This document shows positions 23,390 through 31,453 of a stretch of 47,988 bases of DNA, one piece after another. Position 1 is the first letter of the stretch, and each line of letters starts with the position of its first letter. The DNA is from a virus. Made by a program: the position numbers and the translations under genes. The stretch lies in IMG/VR virus record IMGVR_UViG_3300047557_003911, positions 1 to 47,988 of that record; one strand, 5' to 3'. The notes beneath the pieces were generated by a model. The model had not been told where the DNA came from. It worked only from the letters and a program-made list of their open reading frames with translations, and searched no databases.

Positions 23390-24919
23390 ATGGCCAAAAA
23401 GAGTGGGAACTCTTTTGGTAATTTCACTAATGTAGGAAAGTTTGACCCGCGACAGGTCAAACCAATTACAACTGAATTTTCAAAAGGTTCAGTTCCTGAT
23501 TCTCTTTATTCAGTCAACAGGGAATCTGCCTGGTCTAGATGGCGGCGCGGCTATGAATTAGCTACGGCTACCTTCTATGACAATGGATATAACTATCCAT
23601 TTCAGTATCAGATTCCTGTACCATCTGGAACCCCAAGTTCTGTAGTTAATCCAGCTCCAATTGTTTCCGGAACTTTTGTTGGATTTCCTACCAAGAATAA
23701 AGAAATGGGTATGCATTGGGCTGGATGGCGTTATGCCGGATCCATGCGTAGTGACCGGTTACGAGATCCCAGTACTGCTCAAAACCTATTCATTGAATCA
23801 ATTACAGACGACTCACAGTATTGGTATGTAAAACTTGCTGGTAACTGGAGTGCAAGCAATCCTTTGCCTCCTCCGTTTTATGTTGCTGTACCTGGCATAC
23901 CGGGGGGACTTACTCCTTTAGACAGTGAAATTTTAGAAGATCGAGTGATCACAGTAAGCGGTGAAATTATTGATCGCGACACAATCAATCCACAAACCCA
24001 AAAACGATATGGCTACACACAAGCTGTTTTAGTAGCCACAAATCCTTTTACTGGAATTTTAACGTTACGTAAATCGGGTTCTGTTCAAAACACACCAGAT
24101 AAGGAGTATATTTCTCCCGCGCCACAGCCTTTTACTGTTGGCCGGTTTTTAATTACTGGTGCCAGGTTTTGTTGTTCCTGTCAAGACTTTACGCATCGTG
24201 ATTTTGCTTTCATGCGGGACATTAATAAACCACTTAAAAAATTATATCCACGTAGTGGAGCGTCTTCAATTAAACCGGGGCGTTATGAAAGAACAACATT
24301 GGCAGGTTCATTAAATAACAGTGCAATGACCAGTGCTGCGGTCAACAGGCAGATGCTGGTTTATGCACCCAGTGGTTATACTCTTCCTTTTGATGTAACA
24401 GCTTCTGTTGTTGATGCAGGAGCAACACGAGATAATCCAGGTGTTTTTAGGGATTTTGGTGCAACATACACAAGAAAAGCAACCACACCCGCTATCCCTG
24501 GCACAACACCTGATGGCCTTCCTGCATATCAAGATTACAGCAGTGAACAAGGTGTTATTACTTCATTAACTGACAACTGGGAGCCTCTGCTTGATGAGCT
24601 TAGATACTGTAAACATATTTATGCACTTAAATTTGCAGATAATACTTTTCCGCCTGAACCGTCTGATTTTCCAGTTGGTATTGGAAGCATGGCAGCATGG
24701 GAGCAAAGATTAGTTGATCAGACTGAAAATGAACAGCAAGAATTGCAAGCAGCAAATTTAAATCGTTTTTCTTTATCTCAAATGGATGTTCCTCCGTATA
24801 ACTGTCAATCACCAATGATGATGCCAATGATGCAAAAGCTATTTAATGTTCCAACTCAGTTTATTTTGATGGAAGGTTTTACGATGTTTGATAAGAACGG
24901 AAATCCTTACACACCTTAA
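23390..24919 (+). CDS. Structural protein with split SWIM-like Cys/His motif
   Basis: 509 residues, aromatic and Pro rich, following a structural gene by two bases. Residues C262-S-C264 (in FCCSCQDF) and C407-K-H409 (in YCKHIYALKF) have the CxC...CxH ligand order and the flanking CxDF and CKHIxAL of the SWIM zinc finger, but are about 140 residues apart instead of the usual 10-25. The C-terminus is Met/Pro rich. I infer a metal-binding virion protein. It is followed by a 110-nt region with two hairpins. Confidence 0.72.
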   Translation: MAKKSGNSFGNFTNVGKFDPRQVKPITTEFSKGSVPDSLYSVNRESAWSRWRRGYELATATFYDNGYNYPFQYQIPVPSGTPSSVVNPAPIVSGTFVGFPTKNKEMGMHWAGWRYAGSMRSDRLRDPSTAQNLFIESITDDSQYWYVKLAGNWSASNPLPPPFYVAVPGIPGGLTPLDSEILEDRVITVSGEIIDRDTINPQTQKRYGYTQAVLVATNPFTGILTLRKSGSVQNTPDKEYISPAPQPFTVGRFLITGARFCCSCQDFTHRDFAFMRDINKPLKKLYPRSGASSIKPGRYERTTLAGSLNNSAMTSAAVNRQMLVYAPSGYTLPFDVTASVVDAGATRDNPGVFRDFGATYTRKATTPAIPGTTPDGLPAYQDYSSEQGVITSLTDNWEPLLDELRYCKHIYALKFADNTFPPEPSDFPVGIGSMAAWEQRLVDQTENEQQELQAANLNRFSLSQMDVPPYNCQSPMMMPMMQKLFNVPTQFILMEGFTMFDKNGNPYTP

Positions 24920-24940
24920 TTTGTAATGTATACTTATATT

Positions 24941-25021
24941 AAGTCTCATGAGACTTATTAAGGTTTTCTTTACCCCTTGCGAGCTAACCACATTGTTCGA
25001 TATGGTGCGGTTACTTAGCTC
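24941..25021 (+). promoter_or_regulatory. Two hairpins upstream of the integrase-like gene
   Basis: AAGTCTC and GAGACTT form a 16-base palindrome (24941-24956) followed by a T-rich stretch, possibly ending the structural operon. A second, longer hairpin has GAGCTAACC (24981-24989) pairing with GGTTA and GCTC (25009-25021), with a four-base bulge, eleven bases before the ATG at 25030. A TATACT box lies at 24929-24934. Confidence 0.5.
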
Positions 25022-25029
25022 ATACAACC

Positions 25030-25452
25030 ATGACTCACCAACCGCCCCTGGATCAGCGGATAGTCGATGAGTATTTCCGCTTAGCATCCAATAAGAAAAC
25101 AAAAGATGTTGCGTGGCTTTATGGCATGATTGCCACCTATGGTTTAAAGCCTGAAGAACTGCGTGATTTTGATTGGGGGCCAGAGGCTTCCATCTTTATC
25201 TTCGGAAAAAAACGTGCCATCCGTCCGTTCCACCCTCAATGGGTTTTTCTATTTGAATTAAAAGAAAAGCAGCCCCGCAATATGCAGAGCCGCTTGTCGT
25301 CCCTTTTCTCATCCCTTTATGAAGCAATAACTTTTCAGAATGTTGAACTTAACATTACTGACTTAGTCCTTGCTCATAAAATCCGCAAAAATCACTATAG
25401 GCAATCTAAGCAACTGAAGCCAACATACCCTGCTTTTGCAGGTGTGTCCTGA
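25030..25452 (+). CDS. Truncated, probably inactive tyrosine-recombinase-like protein
   Basis: 140 residues. The segment WLYGMIATYGLKPEELRDFD, then GKKRAIRPFHPQWVFLFEL, resembles the catalytic-domain start of picocyanobacterial phage integrases. The first catalytic Arg position (GLR) is Lys here, the HxxR box has no clear equivalent (LVLAHKIRKNHYR), and no C-terminal Tyr nucleophile is present. It is also too short for a full enzyme. It may be a remnant, or a DNA-binding protein derived from an integrase. Its 3' end overlaps the convergent excisionase-like gene by 47 nt. Confidence 0.65.
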   Translation: MTHQPPLDQRIVDEYFRLASNKKTKDVAWLYGMIATYGLKPEELRDFDWGPEASIFIFGKKRAIRPFHPQWVFLFELKEKQPRNMQSRLSSLFSSLYEAITFQNVELNITDLVLAHKIRKNHYRQSKQLKPTYPAFAGVS

Positions 25453-25648
25453 CTGCCTTTACATTCCAGCGATAACCGTCCCTGGAGCGCGTCTCAGGGA
25501 ACGCTGCAAAGTGCGGACCGAGCTTCAGGGTGCCGTCATCGCGGTACTTGAAGAGGGTCTTGCGGTCAAGGCCCAAGAGCTCTTCTGCTTGCTGGACGGA
25601 GACCCAACCTGAGTGTTTGGCCATGGAGCTGGCAGTGGTTACCTCCAT
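25406..25648 (-). CDS. Excisionase-like / MerR-type HTH protein
   Basis: 80 residues. WVSVQQAEELLGLDRKTLFK followed by YRDDGTLKLGPHF is the winged HTH pattern of Xis/MerR-type DNA-binding proteins. The C-terminal GYRWNVKAVRTHLQKQ completes the small domain. Such proteins bend DNA during excision or act as regulators. The convergent overlap with an integrase-like gene suggests a former lysogeny cassette. Confidence 0.75.
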   Translation of the reverse strand: MEVTTASSMAKHSGWVSVQQAEELLGLDRKTLFKYRDDGTLKLGPHFAAFPETRSRDGYRWNVKAVRTHLQKQGMLASVA

Positions 25649-25759
25649 ACCTTATCCTGCGTCAAGAAGGCGTCAAGGCTTTTAAGGTTATCTTTATCTT
25701 TCTGTTTACACTTGAAAATTGTGTGGGCAAATTAAAATGAATTAACGGCAATTAAATAC

Positions 25760-26098
25760 ATGTTTTGCAACGAGCACGAGCCCCTCGCCCTGCTAGTTGA
25801 ATTAACACCAAAACTTGCCAAGAAACGATTTAGAGAAAGTATATATGAAGCATGGGAATACAAGTGTGGTTATTGTGGAGAATCGGCAACAAGTCTAGAC
25901 CATATCGTACCACGTTTTAAGTCGGGCTCTTCTAATCGCCATAATTTACTTCCTTGTTGTAGGCGCTGCAATGCGCACAAAGGATCGGAAGACATGCGTA
26001 CTTGGTTCAAAAAACAAAACTTCTTTTCCATTGAAACTCTTGATAGGATTGAAGACTGGATTAAACAAGAGTCTGTTTTTATTTTTAAGGAGTGTTAA
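25760..26098 (+). CDS. Free-standing HNH endonuclease
   Basis: 112 residues. CGYCGESATSLDHIVPRFKS followed by NRHNLLPCCRRCNAHKG gives the HNH core with two zinc-binding CxxC pairs. This compact type is widespread in cyanophages and cyanobacteria. It ends five bases before the large gene at 26104. It is a probable mobile homing enzyme, next to the integrase-like cassette. Confidence 0.87.
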   Translation: MFCNEHEPLALLVELTPKLAKKRFRESIYEAWEYKCGYCGESATSLDHIVPRFKSGSSNRHNLLPCCRRCNAHKGSEDMRTWFKKQNFFSIETLDRIEDWIKQESVFIFKEC

Positions 26099-26103
26099 GT
26101 TAG

Positions 26104-28662
26104 ATGACTATATGGAATCCTCGCAGTGGCTGGGTCAATGCTCCTTATGATACTAATACAAAAGACGAAAAGACCAATCAAAAGAATGAAGCACTAAACC
26201 AATGGGTTGGGAATGTAATCAGTTACGCCTCTATGGTGCAACCTGGATCTTATTTGACCAGTAGAGAAAATATCCCTGTTAAAGAGCTAGATGCATTACT
26301 AGAGCAAAATGCAATAAATAAAAATGAGTACAACTCTTTACTTAATTCAGCAAAAGATGGTTTTAAAGAGTACTACAAACAAGACAAACTAGGCACACCC
26401 TGGGATGCAACTACCTTAGGGGCTTTGGATCCAACGGGTAAATTTAATGCGAATGACTACGCTGAGTACAACCCAGATGCGGTTAAGAGATGGAACGAAG
26501 CGGTAGCAGCAGACAATATTGACATTACTTCAAGATATACAAAGGATACTTTTTTATGGCAAGATTACACGTCATACGGAAAGTTTGCTGGTTATCGCGG
26601 TAGTAAACCTATTGCTGAGGAAACAACAAAAGCTGCAAAGTACCAAGAAACCCTTACTGATGCCGAAAAGCAAAGGTATCGAGATCAAATATTGGGAGTC
26701 ACAACAGATGCTTCTGGAAAACAACGTCTTGTTTTTTCTAAACCAGAATACGATAAGGCTGGGAATTTAATTAACACACGAGATATTAACACTGTTTTAG
26801 AACAGGTTTTTGCAGAAACAATTCAAGGAAAAGATCTACAAAAAGAAAGACAGCTGATTAATTTGGCTCAAGATTTATTAAAGACAAGTATTAGTGAATT
26901 AAAAAAAGCAAAGCAAAAAGAAGCGGATCTTTCCTTAATGGCTGGTCTGCCAGGTTATGGCGAAATTTTAAACATTAACTCTATTCTTACTAACTCAATT
27001 ATTGGAGACAGTGGTGTTGGTGGAATTCTTGGATTAACAGGACAAGGGAAAGACTACGAAAAAAGAATAAAAACAGACATCGAACGACTAACCGGTATCA
27101 GTTCAAACGCAACCGTCTATAACTGGCAAAAGTGGTTTGATGAAACTTTAAAGAAAAGGTATGAAAACTATGAACTTGAAACGCAAGAATATGGAGAAAA
27201 TGAATTACTTAATTTACAAAAGAGTGCAAAAGAAGAAATAGAAGCATACAAAAAGAATCCGTCTACAACTAAACCTATTTATTTGGAAATGGCAGAAAAA
27301 TACAAAGAGAACGGAAAAACATTAGACGTTAATAATATAGATGATTTTAAGAAAATTATGTTCAATATTGACGTCGAAGCAAAACGAGAATTCATGTCTA
27401 ATTTTGTGAATAACTATATCAAACCCAGGTTTGACCAATCTAAATCAATGGATGAGTTTATCAGTTATATTGATGTACAAGAAGATGAACAAAATATTTT
27501 TCAGTCGCAAACGACTATTAACAAGCTAAAACAGATTGCTGATTTAAGAGCAAAAAGCTTTCTTTATACGATACAACAAGCAGAAAAAGCCGTTGAAAAA
27601 TTTAATCCTGAGTTTTATTTTGATCCTTTAAAAAATAAAACAAAGGAAGTTAGTGCCCAGAAATTACAAAACTATCAGATTCAGAAAGATACTATTGCAA
27701 AGGATTTTGAAAATGCAAAAGCGGGAATTGTTGGTGAAGATGGGATCAACTGGGCTTTAGAAGCATATCGTTATGGATTTGAAAATACATATCAAACAGA
27801 TCCAGCTGTATTTGCAAAGTTACATTATCAAACAAAAGGCAGTACAGGAATGGTTAAAGACCAAGAAGGAAAATCTATCATCCTGGATCCAGCTGAAGAT
27901 ATTTTGCCATATGAAGAATTGACACAAAAGATAAAAGATTTTGGCGTTGAAATGGCTGCACGCAAAGACTACTACGGCGGATCAGGTTTTTTAAATTTTG
28001 TTACCCCAGAAGAGTTTGCAGATGCAACACTCGCATCTATTGGACCAGAAAAAAATAAAGAAGAATGGAATAAAGTTTTAAAATCAATTGGTCTTGAAGG
28101 AACCAACGCGAGTGTAGATGATGTAAAAAAATATATGGTTGAACAAATACAAACAGAACAAGCCGGACAAATTAGACAAAACATAAAATATTTAAACGAG
28201 AACCAAAAGGAACTAAACCAACAGACGCTTGGTGTTAGTTACATTGAAAGACCAACCGATGTAGAAAAAGTCGAGGAAAAACAAACTGTTTTATACAACT
28301 TGTTTAAAAACTCTGGATATGGTGGAACAGAAGACGAATTTTACAATGATTTCTTTCCAGATATTGACCGCACAGAACAAGAAGTAATAAGCAAAACGAC
28401 TTCAAAAGAAGGACTTGAATTTGCTTTTGGAGATATAAGTAATCCTTTTGACGCCTTCTCGAGCGTGAGTAATTTGTTTGGAGAAGAAGAGACAATAGGA
28501 AGCAATGTATTTGGTAATAGACAAGAAACAAGTTACGAGCCTGTACCAAAATCTTCTTATTTTAAACTATTTGGAGATGAAGAAGATGACGTACCACAAA
28601 AAAGCGGAGCTGCTACTTCTTTCTTAAAAGATTTTACTTCTATGTTTAAGGGGTTTGGTTGA
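26104..28662 (+). CDS. Large helical protein, possible internal virion protein
   Basis: 852 residues, Lys/Glu/Asn/Gln rich and mostly helical, with several coiled-coil-like stretches (LKTSISELKKAKQKEADLSL; LRAKSFLYTIQQAEKAVEKF). No membrane segment or catalytic motif is seen apart from a short glycine-rich patch near 290-315. It is more A/T rich than the head genes. The size and helical content suit an internal virion or tape-measure-like protein. The stop overlaps the next start (TGATG). The function is not established. Confidence 0.75.
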   Translation: MTIWNPRSGWVNAPYDTNTKDEKTNQKNEALNQWVGNVISYASMVQPGSYLTSRENIPVKELDALLEQNAINKNEYNSLLNSAKDGFKEYYKQDKLGTPWDATTLGALDPTGKFNANDYAEYNPDAVKRWNEAVAADNIDITSRYTKDTFLWQDYTSYGKFAGYRGSKPIAEETTKAAKYQETLTDAEKQRYRDQILGVTTDASGKQRLVFSKPEYDKAGNLINTRDINTVLEQVFAETIQGKDLQKERQLINLAQDLLKTSISELKKAKQKEADLSLMAGLPGYGEILNINSILTNSIIGDSGVGGILGLTGQGKDYEKRIKTDIERLTGISSNATVYNWQKWFDETLKKRYENYELETQEYGENELLNLQKSAKEEIEAYKKNPSTTKPIYLEMAEKYKENGKTLDVNNIDDFKKIMFNIDVEAKREFMSNFVNNYIKPRFDQSKSMDEFISYIDVQEDEQNIFQSQTTINKLKQIADLRAKSFLYTIQQAEKAVEKFNPEFYFDPLKNKTKEVSAQKLQNYQIQKDTIAKDFENAKAGIVGEDGINWALEAYRYGFENTYQTDPAVFAKLHYQTKGSTGMVKDQEGKSIILDPAEDILPYEELTQKIKDFGVEMAARKDYYGGSGFLNFVTPEEFADATLASIGPEKNKEEWNKVLKSIGLEGTNASVDDVKKYMVEQIQTEQAGQIRQNIKYLNENQKELNQQTLGVSYIERPTDVEKVEEKQTVLYNLFKNSGYGGTEDEFYNDFFPDIDRTEQEVISKTTSKEGLEFAFGDISNPFDAFSSVSNLFGEEETIGSNVFGNRQETSYEPVPKSSYFKLFGDEEDDVPQKSGAATSFLKDFTSMFKGFG

Positions 28663-28961
28663 TGTCTGATCAAAGAAAAAAAGCAGCCTCTGCTGCAAAA
28701 CTTGCTAAAGATAAAATGGCGTGCAACAAACCAAGAAAAACACCTAGCCACCCAACCAAGTCTCATGTTGTTAAAGCATGTAAAGATGGAAAGGAAAAAA
28801 TTATTCGTTTTGGCCAGCAAGGTGTAGAGGGCGCAGGCAAAAATCCCAAGACAGAAAAAGATAAAGCGAGAAAAAGGTCTTATTACGCAAGGCATAATGC
28901 TCAAGATCCTAATCCCGATATCATGTCTGCAAGATATTGGTCGCATCGCGTTAAGTGGTAG
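28662..28961 (+). CDS. Small basic cyanophage protein (DUF5872-like)
   Basis: 99 residues, with the ATG overlapping the preceding stop. It is very basic; KSHVVKACKDGKEKIIRFGQ, GAGKNPKTEKDKARKRS and the C-terminal MSARYWSHRVKW form a pattern I recall from conserved small cyanophage proteins (DUF5872-like), from memory only. The charge fits nucleic-acid binding. Confidence 0.75.
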   Translation: MSDQRKKAASAAKLAKDKMACNKPRKTPSHPTKSHVVKACKDGKEKIIRFGQQGVEGAGKNPKTEKDKARKRSYYARHNAQDPNPDIMSARYWSHRVKW

Positions 28962-28981
28962 ATAAATTAAATGGTAATGTT

Positions 28982-29215
28982 ATGAAATTAGCAGGAAAGT
29001 ACCAAGACCTTCGGCAATGGTCTGAGACACCGGAAGCGACTGGTGGTCAGCACCCAACGTTGCGTCAAGAATTGAATCGACAATTTAATATATTAAAGAC
29101 AGCTGCCCCAGGGTCAGATACTGCCGTGCAAGCTATGGTTGCAATTAGTGAAATTCAAAGTGCAATTAAGGAAATTTATGCGGCAGACAAAAGAAATTAT
29201 TTGGAAATACGCTAA
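28982..29215 (+). CDS. Small helical protein, unknown function
   Basis: 77 residues from ATG 28982 (a GTG at 28955 would add nine residues and overlap the previous gene). The sequence is helical, with a Gln/Thr-rich N-terminal part (YQDLRQWSETPEATGGQHPT) and a long C-terminal helix. No motif is recognised. Confidence 0.68.
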   Translation: MKLAGKYQDLRQWSETPEATGGQHPTLRQELNRQFNILKTAAPGSDTAVQAMVAISEIQSAIKEIYAADKRNYLEIR

Positions 29216-29241
29216 GCTGCATGAGCTGACTCCTTACCAGC

Positions 29242-29367
29242 ATGGCAAAACCCAAATCCAGCGCATCCATCAAAATTGAGTCCAAGCCAAAGCGCACCAG
29301 GCAAGGCGATGGAAAACATTCCAAACCAAATCATGGACGCAAATTGTCCCGTGGTCAAGGTAAATAA
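29242..29367 (+). CDS. Tiny basic protein, unknown function
   Basis: 41 residues, ATG at 29242, with about one third Lys/Arg and no hydrophobic core (KPKRTRQGDGKHSKPNHGRK). I recall very similar tiny basic proteins in other cyanophages, but could not check. It may bind DNA or RNA, or be packaged. Confidence 0.68.
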   Translation: MAKPKSSASIKIESKPKRTRQGDGKHSKPNHGRKLSRGQGK

Positions 29368-29370
29368 TTT

Positions 29371-29402
29371 ATGTATGATTGGAGATATTCAAGAATATCT
29401 CC
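29371..29402 (+). promoter_or_regulatory. Micro-ORF and perfect inverted repeat before the lysozyme start
   Basis: GGAGATATTC (29381-29390) and GAATATCTCC (29393-29402) are a perfect 10-bp inverted repeat ending directly at the ATG at 29403. An 11-codon ORF from ATG 29371 (with AAGG ten bases upstream) runs through it and stops at 29404-29406, overlapping the lysozyme start as ATGA. Ribosomes reading the micro-ORF would open the hairpin and could restart at the lysozyme. Confidence 0.6.
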
Positions 29403-30065
29403 ATGAAGGATTATCGTCCTGCAGTTGAGCTAATTCGTAAATACGAAGGGTTCAATGAAAAGGCGTACCCTGATCCTATAACCGGTGGTGCGCCTTTTAC
29501 TTTTGGTTTTGGTAGCCAATATTATCCAGATGGAAGTCCTGTTCTTAAGAACCATTGTTGCACTGAGCAAAAAGCACTAGAGTACCTGCTCCATGAGTTA
29601 GAAATCATTGACTCCCTTTTGGAAAAAGAAAATGTAAAGCTTGATTACTGCATGAACCAAGCTTTGATTTCTTTTATCCATTCCATTGGATGGGAACCTT
29701 TCCGTTACAGCGAAATCCTGGATGACATTGAAAATGAAGAATGGTCAGAGGCTGTTGACTGCATGTTGCAATGGATTTTCGATCATGATGGCAAAGCTAC
29801 GGGAAGCCTTTTAAACCGTCGCAAAGAAGAAATTAATCTTTTCCTTGCAGAGATCAACCCAATTCAAGAATGCTCTCCCAATATTCTTCTGAAGGCATTT
29901 AGGAATTACACCGGTTCCCAACAAGAAATCGATGCCATTAAAGACTTAGAAGCCCTTATCAATCCATATGTTCTTACATCCTTTGCAAATGCTTTTAATT
30001 TGGATCGGACGAGCTGGATCGATGACCTCCTGGAGCAGGACGGATTGATTAATGCGTGGTCGTAG
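29403..30065 (+). CDS. GH24-type lysozyme (endolysin-like muramidase)
   Basis: 220 residues from ATG 29403. LIRKYEGFNEKAYPDPITGG followed by FTFGFGSQY shows the catalytic Glu (in KYEGF) and the D/T of the T4-type E-D-T arrangement. A conserved helical core (MNQALISFIHSIGWEPFRYS) and GSLLNRRKEEINLF follow. It cuts the glycan chain of peptidoglycan, for lysis or entry. The C-terminal 60 residues are an extra helical part. It lies just upstream of the nblA-like gene and far from the other endolysin gene at 39350. Confidence 0.87.
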   Translation: MKDYRPAVELIRKYEGFNEKAYPDPITGGAPFTFGFGSQYYPDGSPVLKNHCCTEQKALEYLLHELEIIDSLLEKENVKLDYCMNQALISFIHSIGWEPFRYSEILDDIENEEWSEAVDCMLQWIFDHDGKATGSLLNRRKEEINLFLAEINPIQECSPNILLKAFRNYTGSQQEIDAIKDLEALINPYVLTSFANAFNLDRTSWIDDLLEQDGLINAWS

Positions 30066-30092
30066 AATAAACTAATAAAAATCGTGGATGCC

Positions 30093-30383
30093 ATGGAAAA
30101 GTCGGTGGAATCGCGGCAGTTCGAGCTTCCCCTTGAGCTTCAGTTCTCCATGCGTAGGGCTGAGCTGGAAGCCCAGGAGATGACGTGGGAGCAGTTGTAT
30201 GCTGCACTCCTCAACCTGTACCACCAGCGTTTGATGGAATGGTTTGCGATTAAAGACATCCTGGCCGATGAGAACATCTCAATCGACTTTGACATCCCCA
30301 CCGACTTGGAATTAGTAGAACTCGCCGCCGCATTTGCATACGACGACGAGGATGATGATGATGACGAGCTTCAGCCTTTTTGA
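30093..30383 (+). CDS. nblA: NblA-like phycobilisome degradation adaptor
   Basis: 96 residues from ATG 30093 (a GTG at 30084 adds three). FELPLELQFSMRRAELEAQE, then MTWEQLYAALLNLYHQRLME and WFAIKDIL, aligns without gaps to cyanobacterial NblA (pattern F-L-x-L-E-x-QF, then S/T-x-E-x-L). NblA links phycobilisome rods to the Clp protease so the antenna is broken down. The C-terminus is extended by an acidic run (YDDEDDDDDELQPF) that host NblA, about 60 residues, lacks. A TAGAATAA motif lies at 30063-30070. Its 3' end overlaps the convergent DUF3310 gene by 13 nt. The family match was made by eye. Confidence 0.65.
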   Translation: MEKSVESRQFELPLELQFSMRRAELEAQEMTWEQLYAALLNLYHQRLMEWFAIKDILADENISIDFDIPTDLELVELAAAFAYDDEDDDDDELQPF

Positions 30384-30892
30384 GCTTCGTCTAATTGAAT
30401 AAGGCGATCCAAGTACCACTGTGCTTTTTTCAGTGATTCTGTTCCGCCTTTATGTTTCTCGCGCCAAATATACTTCATACAATTTGCCTTGCAGTAACCA
30501 CGGAACTCCTCGTTGGTTAAAGCCGCCTCGATGGCCTCAATGCACTCAATGCCGCCATCAGTGTAATGAGGTGGGTGATTGACGGTATCTGGAACAACAA
30601 CAGGAGTTTCTTCTTTTACTGCCCAGGGAACAGGGCAAACACCATCTTTGCATTCAGATGAAAACCCAGGAAGGATATCAGTATTGACGGCGGTACTCAG
30701 CGCATCAAGCCCCGTCGTTTTGCTGAGAGCATCCGCTCCTCCTCCTCCGGTTCCTCCAGCTCCAATACCAGAGTTTTTGGTCTTGGCGACGCTCCCATCG
30801 CCAAGCCTTGCTCCATCGATGGGATCAAACCAGTCGTTCCAGGACGTTGCCCCTCGAGATTCAATGGATTCCGCTCCAGCCCTTGCTCGCAT
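30371..30892 (-). CDS. DUF3310 protein (T7 gp1.7-like)
   Basis: 173 residues. The C-terminal 65 residues (VNHPPHYTDGGIECIEAIEA, GYCKANCMKYIWREKHKGG, KKAQWYLDRLIQ) match DUF3310, the domain of the T7 gp1.7 nucleotide kinase; a nucleotide-kinase role here is by analogy. The N-terminal 100 residues are Gly/Ser/Asp rich with a CKDGVCPVPW motif. Its first 196 nt overlap the next minus-strand gene in another frame, and the start (ATG 30892) is uncertain. Confidence 0.78.
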   Translation of the reverse strand: MRARAGAESIESRGATSWNDWFDPIDGARLGDGSVAKTKNSGIGAGGTGGGGADALSKTTGLDALSTAVNTDILPGFSSECKDGVCPVPWAVKEETPVVVPDTVNHPPHYTDGGIECIEAIEAALTNEEFRGYCKANCMKYIWREKHKGGTESLKKAQWYLDRLIQLDEAQKG

Positions 30893-31050
30893 AGTGTCAA
30901 CCCTCGGTTGTACATATCATATAAGGGTACATCATTTTCTTCGTTATCGAGCGGCGCACCGAAATCCTCTTCCGTCAAGCAACGGCACTTCAGTTCGTCT
31001 TGTACAAAGCTATCTAAGAAACCGGCTGCGGTATGCATTGATATAGACAT
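30697..31050 (-). CDS. Small acidic protein, unknown function, overlapping DUF3310 gene
   Basis: 117 residues from ATG 31050. The first 65 residues look like a real acidic soluble protein (LDSFVQDELKCRCLTEEDFG; NDVPLYDMYNRGLTLCEQGL). The C-terminal 65 residues overlap the DUF3310 frame and are Glu/Arg rich. Its start lies 26 nt from the divergent gene at 31076, so the two share a promoter region. Part of the overlap may be non-coding in one frame. Confidence 0.6.
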   Translation of the reverse strand: MSISMHTAAGFLDSFVQDELKCRCLTEEDFGAPLDNEENDVPLYDMYNRGLTLCEQGLERNPLNLEGQRPGTTGLIPSMEQGLAMGASPRPKTLVLELEEPEEEERMLSAKRRGLMR

Positions 31051-31075
31051 AGGTTATCTCATTTACAATATTATC

Positions 31076-31453
31076 ATGGCAAGTATATACAGTCCTTTAT
31101 ACGAAACAGGGCAAAGGTCCGGTGGTACCTCTGGTGCCGAGGTTTCAGACTTACGTCCAGAGCAGGCATATGACACAGATTTACGGCGCCTGGATCCAGA
31201 GGAAAGGGAAGTTGCTTCCTCTTTAAATAATCAACAGGATCGCGTTGCTCGTTTTACAAAAGCAGCAAAGAGTGCTGCAGCATATAAACAACGTTCCGAT
31301 ATTGCAGACCCACAGATTAAAGGAAAAACACCACGTAGTTCTCTCGACATAGGAGGTACTGTTATCCCCAACCTAGGCTCACGCTTTGGTCGGGGAGGTG
31401 GAACTAACTATGCCAATAAACCACAAGGACAATTTGGCAAAGCTTTTGGTTAA
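31076..31453 (+). CDS. Small Gly/Arg-rich protein, unknown function
   Basis: 125 residues from ATG 31076; the open frame extends further upstream but through the opposing gene, so I use the first ATG after the gap. The sequence is hydrophilic with an Ala/Lys helix (RFTKAAKSAAAYKQRSDIAD) and a Gly-rich C-terminus. Its TAA overlaps the stop of the convergent dCTP deaminase gene (TTAA). It resembles the small virion-row proteins near the start of the window in style. Confidence 0.68.
   Translation: MASIYSPLYETGQRSGGTSGAEVSDLRPEQAYDTDLRRLDPEEREVASSLNNQQDRVARFTKAAKSAAAYKQRSDIADPQIKGKTPRSSLDIGGTVIPNLGSRFGRGGGTNYANKPQGQFGKAFG

Noticed and set aside
30579-31046. 155-codon plus-strand frame opposite the DUF3310 gene
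   Set aside because: It is antisense to a recognised domain gene and Ser/Pro skewed.
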